Source: CAJXVY01 sp031580995 | Lineage (GTDB): Bacteria; Actinomycetota; Actinomycetes; Actinomycetales; Microbacteriaceae | DNA length: 26,191 nucleotides | Assembly: GCA_031580995.1 (NCBI GenBank) | Contig: JAVLCC010000012.1 | Location: 1 to 26,191 of the forward strand | Direction: 5' to 3' | In this document: piece by piece, positions 13,831 through 21,591 of the stretch | How positions within the stretch are numbered: position 1 is the stretch's first letter | Layout of the letters: each line of letters begins with the position of its first letter | Notes under the pieces: generated by a model | Databases searched by the model: none | Told to the model about the DNA's origin: nothing | Seen by the model: only the letters and a program-made list of their open reading frames with translations | Program-made: the position numbers and the translations under genes

Positions 13831-15469
13831 TCTCGGTCCCGCAGTTGGTCGTTCCAGTTTCTGGATGGCCAGCGGAACTATTTTTTCTAGGGCTTTGGGT
13901 TTTGTCAGGGCAATTCTTTTGGCTTTTGCCATTGGTGTGACTACCGATGCAGCCGACGCATTCGGTGTTGCCAACCAACTGCCAAATAACGTTTATGCAC
14001 TGATTATGGGTGGTGTTTTGAATGCCATCTTGGTTCCGCAACTAATCAAAGCCAGAAAGATGAAGGACGATGGCCGAGGCTACATCGATAGATTCGCTAC
14101 ATTGGCGCTTCTTTCTTTTTTTGTAATTGGTGCAATCGCCACCATTGCCGCTCCAGCAATGATCGGGCTTTATACAACAGGTTGGAGTGATTCTCAGGTG
14201 GCTTTGGCCACCGCTTTTGCCTATTGGACTATCCCGCAGTTGTTTTTCTATGGGCTTTATTCGGTATTTGGTGAGGTTTTGAATTCCAGAAGCGCTTTTG
14301 GTCCATTTATGTGGGCGCCCGCACTGAATAACCTGGTCTCCATTGCGGGGCTTGGGGTGTTTATTTGGGTGTTTGGAGCGGATGCTGAGGGTGAGCGGGC
14401 AATAACCACCTGGGGTGGTGATCAAATAGCTTTATTGGCAGGTTCTGCTACAGCCGGTGTTGCTGCCCAAGCACTGATTCTGTTGTTTTTCTGGAAGCGG
14501 ATTGGTTTGAAGCTTTCGCTGAATTTCAAATTTAAGGGATATGGAATCGGTGCTGGTCTCAAAACAGCCTCCTGGTCATTCGCAATGGTGCTAATCAGCC
14601 AGGTTGGTGCGCTGGTGCAAACCAATGTTGCATCCAGTGCCGCTGAGGCTAGAGCAGAAGGGGTTGTGATTGCCAGTGTTGCAGCGGCGGCGATTGCTTG
14701 GCTTATCTTCATGCTTCCGCACTCAATAGTCACAGTCAGTGTTGCAACCGCCTACTACACAAGAATCTCCAATGCGGCATCAAATAAAGACATGGCCTCC
14801 ATGAAGGCTGATTTATTGATCGCTGTCCGATTAATCATCATCTTCATGTCTCTTGCTACAGCAGGGCTTATCGTTCTTTCCTATCCTCTTGGAAGGGTGT
14901 TCTCTCCAGGTTTTGGTGAAGCTCAGGCGTTAGGGAATGTGATCATGGCACTTGCCATTGGCTTATTGCCTTTCAGTTTGGTGCACATGTTGCAAAGAGC
15001 GTTTTTTGCTCTTGAGGACACAAAAACGCCGTTTTTATTCACAACCGTTCAGGTTGGTTTGCATATTTTGGGTGCGATAGTGCTTCTAAATGTTTTAGAA
15101 AAGCAGTGGTTGGTTGTTGGTTTATCGCTTGTTACAGCGTCAACAATCACTGTTCAGCTGCTTATAGCTGGGTTTTTGTTGAGATCAAAGATCGATTGGA
15201 AGCCAGAGGGGTTGCTGTTGAATCTTCTGCGTTCGGTGATGGCTTCACTGATCGCTGGGGCAATTGGTTATTTACTAATTGATCAACTCGGTGGTCTAAA
15301 TGAATCAGGCTGGTTATTGGAAAGCCAGCTAAACGCTGGGTTAGGGAGTGTGGCTGTAACCTTGCTGATGGTAATCAGCTTTTTGTTCCTAATTCGGGCG
15401 CTTAGGCTTCCAGAACACGGAATTGTTACTAAGTTTTTAGTTGAAATAAGAAGAAGGAATGAAAACTAG
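13823..15469 (+). CDS. murJ: Lipid II flippase MurJ (MviN family)
   Basis: MurJ moves lipid II across the cytoplasmic membrane for peptidoglycan synthesis. The 548-residue protein is strongly hydrophobic with about 14 membrane helices. N-terminal family features are SGTIFSRALGFVRAILLAFAIG (in part), with the conserved Arg-containing helix 1, and ADAFGVANQLPNNVYALIMGGVLNAILVPQ (in part). The helix VHMLQRAFFALEDTKTPF is also diagnostic. Many actinobacterial homologues (MviN) carry a long C-terminal pseudokinase extension; this one ends shortly after the last helix (RALRLPEHGIVTKFLVEIRRRNEN, in part), so it is the short form. The ATG lies within the end of the preceding gene. Its final codons contain the GGAAT element of a promoter reading toward trxB. 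Confidence 0.93.
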   Translation: MTDLGPAVGRSSFWMASGTIFSRALGFVRAILLAFAIGVTTDAADAFGVANQLPNNVYALIMGGVLNAILVPQLIKARKMKDDGRGYIDRFATLALLSFFVIGAIATIAAPAMIGLYTTGWSDSQVALATAFAYWTIPQLFFYGLYSVFGEVLNSRSAFGPFMWAPALNNLVSIAGLGVFIWVFGADAEGERAITTWGGDQIALLAGSATAGVAAQALILLFFWKRIGLKLSLNFKFKGYGIGAGLKTASWSFAMVLISQVGALVQTNVASSAAEARAEGVVIASVAAAAIAWLIFMLPHSIVTVSVATAYYTRISNAASNKDMASMKADLLIAVRLIIIFMSLATAGLIVLSYPLGRVFSPGFGEAQALGNVIMALAIGLLPFSLVHMLQRAFFALEDTKTPFLFTTVQVGLHILGAIVLLNVLEKQWLVVGLSLVTASTITVQLLIAGFLLRSKIDWKPEGLLLNLLRSVMASLIAGAIGYLLIDQLGGLNESGWLLESQLNAGLGSVAVTLLMVISFLFLIRALRLPEHGIVTKFLVEIRRRNEN

Positions 15470-15481
15470 TGTGTGCTAGTT
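15456..15481 (+). promoter_or_regulatory. Sigma-R/SigH-type promoter before trxB
   Basis: GGAAT (15456-15460) and GTT (15479-15481) are separated by exactly 18 bases, the published consensus for the actinobacterial thiol-stress sigma factor SigR/SigH. trxB-trxA is its classical target in Streptomyces and Mycobacterium. The -35 lies inside the last codons of murJ. An overlapping housekeeping promoter is also possible: TTGATA (15481-15486) with TATAAC (15503-15508), 16 bases apart. Confidence 0.6.
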
Positions 15482-15531
15482 TGATACATAGACAAACATC
15501 TATATAACGCCCACAAGGCATTGGAGTAAAA

Positions 15532-16452
15532 ATGCGAGAAGTAGTAATCATCGGTTCGGGTCCAGCTGGCTACACAGCTGCTATTTATGCGGCAAGGGCT
15601 GAACTAAAGCCACTTCTAATCGCCTCCAGTGTTGAGCCTGGTGGGGAGCTGATGAAAACCACCGAGGTTGAAAATTACCCAGGTTTTCCAACAGGAACCA
15701 TGGGCCCTGACCTGATGACAGATTTCCAGGCTCAGGCAGAGCGTTTTGGAACAGAGATCATGTTTGATGATGTTGTGGATGTTGAGCTAAAAGGAGACAC
15801 CAAGGTAATCAAAACCGGTGGTGGCGAAACTATCGAAGCAAAAACCGTAATCATTTCAACCGGTGCTGCATATCGAGAACTGGGCCTACCAAAAGAAAAA
15901 GAGTTATCCGGCCACGGAGTTAGCTGGTGTGCAACCTGTGATGGTTTCTTCTTTAGGGAAAAAACCATTGCCGTTGTGGGTGGTGGCGATTCAGCGATGG
16001 AAGAGGCAAACTTTTTGACCAAGTTCGCTGACAAGGTCTATGTGGTTCACCGCCGCGACAGTTTGAAAGCATCAAAGACTATGCAGCAGAGATCATTTGA
16101 TAACCCAAAGATTGAATTCATTTGGAACAGCGAGATTGCTGAGCTGCATGGAGAGGGAAAACTGGAGGGCGTAACCCTGAACGACACGGTCACTGGTGAG
16201 AAAAAAGATCTAGAGATACAGGGATTATTTATTGCGGTTGGCTCTGACCCCAGAACTGGATTATTTGAAGAGCAGCTGGAGTTAGACCAAGAGAAGTTCA
16301 TCAAGGTGGATGGCAGAACATCCAGAACAACCCTTCCCGGTGTTTTTGCAGCCGGTGACGTGATTGACCCAACTTATCGTCAAGCAATTACGGCAGCGGG
16401 AAGCGGATGTGTTGCAGCACTTGACGCAGAGCACTACCTAGCTGGACACTAA
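15532..16452 (+). CDS. trxB: Thioredoxin-disulfide reductase
   Basis: TrxB passes electrons from NADPH via FAD to thioredoxin. The 306-residue protein has the FAD dinucleotide motif GSGPAG (8-13), the redox-active pair in SWCATCDG (Cys133 and Cys136), the NADPH motif GGGDSAMEEA (150-159) with VVHRRDSLKAS downstream, and the C-terminal FAD motif GVFAAGDVIDPTYRQAITAAGSG (in part). GGAG lies upstream of the ATG. It is followed 21 bases later by trxA, so the pair is likely one operon. A sigma-R-like promoter element sits upstream, matching the known stress control of this gene pair in Actinobacteria. Confidence 0.96.
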   Translation: MREVVIIGSGPAGYTAAIYAARAELKPLLIASSVEPGGELMKTTEVENYPGFPTGTMGPDLMTDFQAQAERFGTEIMFDDVVDVELKGDTKVIKTGGGETIEAKTVIISTGAAYRELGLPKEKELSGHGVSWCATCDGFFFREKTIAVVGGGDSAMEEANFLTKFADKVYVVHRRDSLKASKTMQQRSFDNPKIEFIWNSEIAELHGEGKLEGVTLNDTVTGEKKDLEIQGLFIAVGSDPRTGLFEEQLELDQEKFIKVDGRTSRTTLPGVFAAGDVIDPTYRQAITAAGSGCVAALDAEHYLAGH

Positions 16453-16473
16453 ACAAAGTATTTGGAGGAAAAA

Positions 16474-16791
16474 ATGGCAAGAGATGTAACAACGGAAGAC
16501 TTCCAAAAAGAGGTCTTAGATAATTCACTACCGGTGCTGGTTGATTTTTGGGCAGAATGGTGCGGCCCATGCCGAATGGTTTCACCAATCGTTGACGAGC
16601 TAGGAAATGATCTATCGGGTCAATTGGATGTGGTGAAGGTAAATGTTGACCACGAACCTGATCTAGCCATGAAATACAACGTCACGGGAATCCCCCTACT
16701 GGGTGTTTTCAAGGGCGGAGAGCTAGTGAAGCAGTTGGTTGGCGCTAGGCCAAAAGCTGCCATTCAGAGTGAATTGCAAGAGTACCTATAG
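16474..16791 (+). CDS. trxA: Thioredoxin
   Basis: This small cytosolic dithiol carrier is recycled by TrxB. From the ATG it is 105 residues, the standard length, with the active site WCGPC (Cys30, Cys33) in VDFWAEWCGPCRMVSPIVDE and the cis-Pro in GIPLLGVFKGGE. The usual cis-Pro segment is G-I/V-PT; here Leu follows Pro, a mild variation. The ATG is chosen over an in-frame TTG four codons upstream because that TTG forms part of the GGAGG ribosome-binding site. It lies directly after trxB in the same operon. Confidence 0.95.
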   Translation: MARDVTTEDFQKEVLDNSLPVLVDFWAEWCGPCRMVSPIVDELGNDLSGQLDVVKVNVDHEPDLAMKYNVTGIPLLGVFKGGELVKQLVGARPKAAIQSELQEYL

Positions 16792-16827
16792 CCAATCAGG
16801 CAATCTAGCAATTAGGCTTTGAGCCTG

Positions 16828-18084
16828 ATGAATGAAACGAACACGGGTAGCATCACCAACTTCGATTATTGGAAGTCGGCTTACGCTGGTCGTGCCTCGA
16901 ACCTGAGCGTTAGTGAAGTTAGAGCTTTATTCGCAGTAGTTTCAAGACCTGAGGTGGTGAGCCTCGCAGGTGGAATGCCCGATGTTTCAGAACTCCCCAC
17001 CGAGGGCATCAACAAAGCCTATGAATCACTTCTTTCAACCCGCAGAGATTTAGCTCTGCAATATGGTGGCGGTCAGGGTGATGCCAAGCTTCGAGAGCAA
17101 ATCGTTGAAATCATGGCGCTGGAGGGCATCAACGGCAGTGCTGAGGACTTGGTTGTTACCACCGGAAGTCAACACGGATTAGACCTGATTGCGGATCTAT
17201 TCATCGACCAGGGTGATGTTGTCCTTTTGGAATCCCCAAGTTATGTCGGTGCGGTCGGCATTTTCAGGCACAAAGAAGCAGAAATGGTTCACCTTCACAC
17301 AGACAGCGAAGGCTTGAATCCCGAATCTTTGCAGCAAGAAATCAGCAGGCTGAAAGCGATTGGCAAAAAAGTAAAGCTTTTATACCTGGTCCCAAGCTTT
17401 GCAAACCCAAGCGGGGTGACAATTCCCAAGCATCGTAGGGAAGAGATTCTTTCAATTTGTGAAAATGAAGGGGTTTTGATCGTCGAAGACAACCCCTACG
17501 GGCAGTTGTATTTCGATGAGGTTCCTCCCGATGCAATGCGTTCAATGAGTGAACAGCATGTGGTTTATCTAGGTAGCTTTTCTAAAATTCTCTCTCCGGG
17601 TCTGAGAGTTGGATACGTCTTGGCCCCGCCAGCTATCCGAGAGAAACTCACCCTGGCCAACGAATCAGCGATTTTGTCGCCAGGGATGTTTGGGCAGATG
17701 TTAGTTAGTGAATATTTGACGGTGAATGACTGGAAACAGCAGATTTCCAATTACCGAGACATTTATAAACAAAAACGTGACGCCGCCATTGAGGCCATAG
17801 ATAAGCATTTACCCGGCATTGAAACCACAAGACCAAAGGGCGGGTTTTTCCTGTGGGTGACAATGCCTGAGGGGATTGACTCGAAGGCAATGTTGCCGCT
17901 GGCGGTCAGCGAATTGGTTGCATACACCCCAGGAACAGCTTTTTATGGAAATGGGATGGGTAAAAACAACCTTCGGGTTTGCTTTAGCCACCCATCTGTT
18001 GAAAGAGTCTCAATTGGTATCCAAAGGCTTTCAACTGTGATTAACAATCAAATCGAACTTCTCAAGACATTTGATGCGGAGTAG
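16828..18084 (+). CDS. PLP-dependent aminotransferase (class I/II, 2-aminoadipate/LysN-like)
   Basis: This is a fold-type I PLP enzyme of about 418 residues. It shows VSLAGGMPDVSELP, the substrate/PLP contact YGGGQGDAKLREQI, the PLP-pyridine Asp in VEDNPYGQL (about residue 221) and the Schiff-base Lys in GSFSKILSPGLRVGY (about 253). The overall pattern is that of MocR-type/2-aminoadipate aminotransferases without the GntR DNA-binding domain. The amino-acid substrate cannot be assigned. The ATG (MNETNTG) is preferred over an in-frame TTG three codons earlier. TAGGCT, a possible -10, ends 9 bases before it, within the short inverted repeat AGGCTttgAGCCT. An aminotransferase in this position between trxA and the par genes is common in Microbacteriaceae. 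Confidence 0.85.
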   Translation: MNETNTGSITNFDYWKSAYAGRASNLSVSEVRALFAVVSRPEVVSLAGGMPDVSELPTEGINKAYESLLSTRRDLALQYGGGQGDAKLREQIVEIMALEGINGSAEDLVVTTGSQHGLDLIADLFIDQGDVVLLESPSYVGAVGIFRHKEAEMVHLHTDSEGLNPESLQQEISRLKAIGKKVKLLYLVPSFANPSGVTIPKHRREEILSICENEGVLIVEDNPYGQLYFDEVPPDAMRSMSEQHVVYLGSFSKILSPGLRVGYVLAPPAIREKLTLANESAILSPGMFGQMLVSEYLTVNDWKQQISNYRDIYKQKRDAAIEAIDKHLPGIETTRPKGGFFLWVTMPEGIDSKAMLPLAVSELVAYTPGTAFYGNGMGKNNLRVCFSHPSVERVSIGIQRLSTVINNQIELLKTFDAE

Positions 18085-19035
18085 ATGTTGAGAGTTCTAA
18101 TCCTTGCAGGGGGAATATCCCCCGAGCGTGACGTTTCGCTGAAATCAGGCAGGCGTTTATCTGATCATCTGTCTGAAGCTGGGGTTGAAAATGAAATCAG
18201 AGAACCCGACGAGCTTTTGATTGACTATCTCGCCACCACCAAACCTGATCTTGTTTGGTCAGTCCTTCACGGGGCTGGTGGTGAAGATGGAAGTATTCAA
18301 AGACTTTTAGAGATGTTGGGTGTTGCATACGTTGGTGCCAATAGCGAAAACGCAAAAAGTGTCTGGAATAAAGCAACTGCCAAGACTTTAGTTCAAAATC
18401 AAAACATCCAAACCCCGGCTTGGATTGCCCTCCCTAAAAACACTTTCAAACAGCTCAATGCCAAGTCCGTATTAGATGTTGTAAGCAAAAACATTGGTTT
18501 TCCACTGATTACAAAGCCAATCGAAGGTGGCTCCGCTCAGGGTGTGAATAAATCTGAAACCGCCAAAGAACTAGGTAAGTCAATGGTCGAGGCATATGCC
18601 TACTGTGATGAGGTTTTGATCGAGAAATTTATTGGTGGAACTGAGCTAGCAATCACTGTTGCCGATTTCGGCAAGGGGCTTGAAGCGCTTCCAGCCGTTG
18701 AGATAATCGCGGATAGTGGCAAATTTGGCTACGAAGAGCGTTATATCCCCGGTGAGACGACTTTTTACGCCCCGGCAAGGCTTGACCCGAGAATTTCACA
18801 AAAAGCCTCTGAAACGGCACTAAAGGCGCATGAAATCTTGGGGCTGGGTGTTTTTGGTCGCATCGATTTGGTTATTGATCAAAATAACCAACCTTGGTTT
18901 TTGGAGGCATCTGTTATTCCAGGCCTTACTGAGACTTCTCTAGCCCCACAGGCCTTTACGGCTGCGGGTTGGACACTCGGGGATGCTTATAAGGCTATTG
19001 CTGAATCAGCTATCAGCCATCAATCTCGTCGATGA
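18085..19035 (+). CDS. D-alanine--D-alanine ligase-like ATP-grasp protein
   Basis: This 316-residue protein has the Ddl layout. It shows the N-terminal GGISPERDVSLKSG, the substrate/ATP region VLHGAGGEDGSIQRLLEMLG, the ATP-grasp strands FPLITKPIEGGSAQGV and DEVLIEKFIGGTELAI, the omega-loop ERYIPGETTFYAPARL, and the metal-binding end FGRIDLVID with FLEASVIPGLTETSLAPQA. Asp261 and Glu274 match the usual Mg2+ ligands, but the Asn normally in the E-x-N pair is Ser276 (LEAS instead of LEVN/LEIN). It may still be a working ligase with altered metal binding, or a paralogue of the essential Ddl. The ATG directly follows the aminotransferase stop, so co-translation is likely. Its 3' end overlaps parB on the other strand by 23 bases. 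Confidence 0.82.
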   Translation: MLRVLILAGGISPERDVSLKSGRRLSDHLSEAGVENEIREPDELLIDYLATTKPDLVWSVLHGAGGEDGSIQRLLEMLGVAYVGANSENAKSVWNKATAKTLVQNQNIQTPAWIALPKNTFKQLNAKSVLDVVSKNIGFPLITKPIEGGSAQGVNKSETAKELGKSMVEAYAYCDEVLIEKFIGGTELAITVADFGKGLEALPAVEIIADSGKFGYEERYIPGETTFYAPARLDPRISQKASETALKAHEILGLGVFGRIDLVIDQNNQPWFLEASVIPGLTETSLAPQAFTAAGWTLGDAYKAIAESAISHQSRR

Positions 19036-19912
19036 TTCGTTTCAGGTCTGCAAAGTTAGCGAAATCAATAACTAACTGACCCCGCTTTTTACCGAGCTTT
19101 ATCGACACCGAGGTACTCAATCTCTCCTGCAAGCGTTCCTCTAACTCTGTGAGTGCGCCACCGGTGGTTCCAGGAGTAACGCTTGCCTTGGGTTTTTTAC
19201 CTTTTGTGACAGAAATTAGCTCTTCCAAAGCTCTGACGCTTAGGCCTTTCTTGATGGCTTTTTCCGCCAGTTCGATTACTTGAGCTTCATTTTCTATTGA
19301 TAGCAATGCTCTTGCATGTCCTGAACTCAGGACACCGCTAACAAGCTTTTCTTGCACGACTACCGGCAATCTCATCAGCCTCAAAGTGTTGGTTATTTGA
19401 GGACGTGATCTGCCGAGACGATCTGCTAATTGCTCTTGGGTAATACCAAAATCTTCTAGTAGTTGCTTATAAGCAGCAGCTTCTTCCAGGGGGTTCAGAT
19501 CACTTCGGTGAAGGTTTTCCAATAAGGCATCCCGAAGCATGTTTTCATCGGTGGTCTCACGGATAATTGCTGGTATTTCCGCTAATCCCGCCTCTTTTGA
19601 TGCTCTCCAGCGTCTTTCTCCCATTATCAACTGGAAGTTATCGCCATCTGGTCTCACGACAATTGGTTGTAAGACGCCGAACTCTTTCACAGAGTGGACA
19701 AGCTCTTGGAAAGCCTCTGGTTCAAAAACGTCTCTGGGCTGTTGTGGGTTGGGTTGAATTTGACCAACTGGAATATTCGCAAAAGCGGCACCGGGAACGG
19801 GTAACAGGGTGGTTTTTTGCTCTGAAGTGAAAAATACATCCACAGCATCTTTCTCACCGCTAGGAATTAGTGCTCCTATGCCCTTGCCTAGACCGCCTCT
19901 TTTTTCAACCAT
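19013..19912 (-). CDS. parB: Chromosome-partitioning protein ParB
   Basis: ParB binds parS sites and spreads as a CTP-dependent clamp to organise the origin for segregation by ParA. The 299 residues hold the N-terminal GGLGKGIGALIP, the ParB/Srx CTPase domain with IQPNPQQPRDVF and GERRWRA (98-104), the ENLHRSDLNPLEEA motif (132-145), the helix-turn-helix (about 157-179, ITQEQLADRLGRSRPQITNT) and a C-terminal dimerisation domain. It directly follows parA with no gap. Two perfect parS sites lie within 2 kb. Its stop overlaps the end of the convergent ddl-like gene. Confidence 0.96.
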   Translation of the reverse strand: MVEKRGGLGKGIGALIPSGEKDAVDVFFTSEQKTTLLPVPGAAFANIPVGQIQPNPQQPRDVFEPEAFQELVHSVKEFGVLQPIVVRPDGDNFQLIMGERRWRASKEAGLAEIPAIIRETTDENMLRDALLENLHRSDLNPLEEAAAYKQLLEDFGITQEQLADRLGRSRPQITNTLRLMRLPVVVQEKLVSGVLSSGHARALLSIENEAQVIELAEKAIKKGLSVRALEELISVTKGKKPKASVTPGTTGGALTELEERLQERLSTSVSIKLGKKRGQLVIDFANFADLKRIIDEIDG

Positions 19913-20815
19913 TTAGTTTTTCTTTCCCTTTGCCGCTATTTCTAATGCGGCTTCCAAATAAGCAATCGAGCCACTACTTTGTGGGTCATAAGAAATTATC
20001 GTCTGTGAATAGCTAGGAGCCTCGGAGATTCGCACTGATCTGGGGATTATTGCTGAAAGCGTCTGTTCGGGGAAATGCTTCTTTACCTCGTCAACTACCT
20101 GTGTGCTGAGATTTGTTCTTGAATCGTGCATGGTTAGCAAAATTGTTGATAAATCGAGTTCCTGATTCAAATGCTGCTTGATGCGTTGGATGTTATTCAT
20201 CAACTGACTCAAGCCTTCAAGCGCATAGTATTCGCACTGAATTGGAAGCAAAACATCACTCGCAGCCACAAAAGCGTTGATTGTCAAAAGTCCCAAAGAC
20301 GGCGGCGAGTCAATAAATACATAATCTACGGCTGGGGAAGTCGATTCAAAATAATCATTAAGTGCATTCTTAAGCAGGTACTCACGAGATGGCATAGAAA
20401 CCATTTCTATTTCTGCACCAGCAAGATTTAGCGTTGCCGGCAGACACCAAAGGTGTTCATTAAAAGTTGATTGCTGAACAAGCTCGCTAAGCGGTTTAGA
20501 ACCAATCAGAGCTTCGTAAGTTCCTTCCACATCGCCGTGGTGTTCAACCCCAAGAGCGGTTGAGGCGTTACCTTGTGGGTCCAAATCCACTACCAGAACT
20601 CGCATGCCCTTCGAGGCTAAGGCAGCGGCAATGTTCACAGCACTCGTGGTTTTGCCCACTCCACCTTTTTGGTTTGTAACGGCGAAGACCCTTGGGGAGC
20701 CAGTGTGTTCAAGACTTGTAGCTTCAATCTTTTTTAATCGTTGTTGATTGGTGACAATTTCCGCTGCTAGAGGGGGTTGCTCAGTCATTTTCGTCCAATG
20801 TTTCACGTGAAACAT
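19913..20815 (-). CDS. parA: Chromosome-partitioning ATPase ParA (Soj)
   Basis: ParA is a dimeric, nucleoid-binding ATPase that moves ParB-parS complexes. The deviant Walker A motif KGGVGKTT (50-57), Walker A' region VLVVDLDPQGNAST and Walker B YVFIDSPPSLGLL are present. From the first ATG it begins MFHVKHWTKMTEQ, where the first residues are encoded by a perfect parS. The internal ATG (MTEQPPLAAE, at 20788) gives 291 residues and overlaps the stop of a small upstream frame as ATGACTGA. Neither start has a strong ribosome-binding site, and I regard the internal ATG as at least equally likely. It is co-directional with rsmG upstream and parB downstream. Confidence 0.93.
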   Translation of the reverse strand: MFHVKHWTKMTEQPPLAAEIVTNQQRLKKIEATSLEHTGSPRVFAVTNQKGGVGKTTSAVNIAAALASKGMRVLVVDLDPQGNASTALGVEHHGDVEGTYEALIGSKPLSELVQQSTFNEHLWCLPATLNLAGAEIEMVSMPSREYLLKNALNDYFESTSPAVDYVFIDSPPSLGLLTINAFVAASDVLLPIQCEYYALEGLSQLMNNIQRIKQHLNQELDLSTILLTMHDSRTNLSTQVVDEVKKHFPEQTLSAIIPRSVRISEAPSYSQTIISYDPQSSGSIAYLEAALEIAAKGKKN

Positions 20816-20951
20816 GTTCTATGTTTTCTTTTCCTGATCCTCTCCAACCGGTGTCGTTTGGAGACTCGACCTCTCTATTCATGGGGTAACCAAGTCCCGG
20901 ATAAACACTCGGTTTGGTAACCGAGGTTTCCTCAGCCTGATTTTCAGTCAA
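20781..20951 (-). CDS. Possible 56-aa acidic ORF filling the rsmG-parA gap
   Basis: From a TTG overlapping the rsmG stop, a 56-codon frame runs MTENQAEETSVTKPSVYPGL, on through MNREVESPNDTG, and ends EHVSRETLDEND. Its stop overlaps the internal parA start (ATGACTGA). AGGTAAG lies 5 bases before the TTG. Sequence use looks protein-like and the product is acidic and probably disordered. It reads the parS as VSRET, a peptide I recall near the N-terminus of other actinobacterial ParA proteins. It could therefore be a displaced ParA N-terminus, a small independent protein, or chance. A hairpin CTCGGTT-TGGT-AACCGAG (20908-20925) lies within it. Confidence 0.3.
   Translation of the reverse strand: MTENQAEETSVTKPSVYPGLGYPMNREVESPNDTGWRGSGKENIEHVSRETLDEND
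20799..20814. other. parS site (parA-proximal)
   Basis: TGTTTCACGTGAAACA is a perfect 16-bp match to the near-universal chromosomal ParB-binding palindrome. It overlaps the possible first codons of parA. Confidence 0.95.
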
Positions 20952-21591
20952 CTTTTCTTACCTTTACCTCTACCAATTTGGTGGGATCCTGAAGCTTATC
21001 CCCACCCGCATAAACTACCTCAAAAGAATCCAACTTGAATTTTTTTGCTAACTTCTTGGCTTCCTCAATTTCCTCTTCGGCTTTGGCGCCCTTCAGGGCC
21101 AAAAGTCGACCACCAGAAATAACACTGGGGACTGCAAAGCGAATCAACTTGGGAAGTGCCGCGACCGCTCTAGCCAAGACAACATCGAATTGAGGATCGA
21201 GATCCTCGCCTCTTGCTCTGAAAACCCGGACATTGTCTAGGCCTAGCTCACTGGCAACCTCTTTGAGCCAATCGCTTCTTCTTTCCATTGGCTCAACTAA
21301 GGTAACCTGGCAATCTGGTTTAGCAATTGCTACCGGTATTCCAGGTAGGCCAGCACCAGACCCAATGTCTGCAACTTTTTGTCCAGAGGATATGAGTTCT
21401 GAAACAACTGCGGAGTTCAAGATATGTCTAGACCAAAGTTTGTCTAATTCCCTGGGCCCCAAAAGACCAAGCTTCTCTGAATCTCTGGCTAGTGCTTCTG
21501 CATATCTGAGTGCGGTTTCGTATCCATCACCAAAAATTGACTTTGCTGACTCCGGTACCTCTTCGATTTGAGAATGTTTCACGTGAAACAA
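20944..21591 (-). CDS. rsmG: 16S rRNA (guanine527-N7)-methyltransferase RsmG
   Basis: RsmG (GidB) uses SAM to methylate G527 of 16S rRNA; its loss gives low-level streptomycin resistance in other bacteria. The 215-residue protein has the SAM-binding motif VADIGSGAGLPGIPVAI (73-89), the upstream LLGPRELDKLWSRHILNS helix and the motif VLARAVAALPKLI. The first codons are TTG (21591) and encode MFHVKH because a perfect parS lies there; a GTG at 21582 is an alternative, and no ribosome-binding site favours either. It begins directly after the jag stop, in the conserved yidC-jag-rsmG-parA-parB order. Confidence 0.94.
   Translation of the reverse strand: MFHVKHSQIEEVPESAKSIFGDGYETALRYAEALARDSEKLGLLGPRELDKLWSRHILNSAVVSELISSGQKVADIGSGAGLPGIPVAIAKPDCQVTLVEPMERRSDWLKEVASELGLDNVRVFRARGEDLDPQFDVVLARAVAALPKLIRFAVPSVISGGRLLALKGAKAEEEIEEAKKLAKKFKLDSFEVVYAGGDKLQDPTKLVEVKVRKVD
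21575..21590. other. parS site (rsmG-proximal)
   Basis: This is a second perfect TGTTTCACGTGAAACA, within the first codons of rsmG and 776 bases from the parA-proximal copy. Both sites are read in the same frame, giving MFHVKH at the start of both proteins. Confidence 0.95.
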
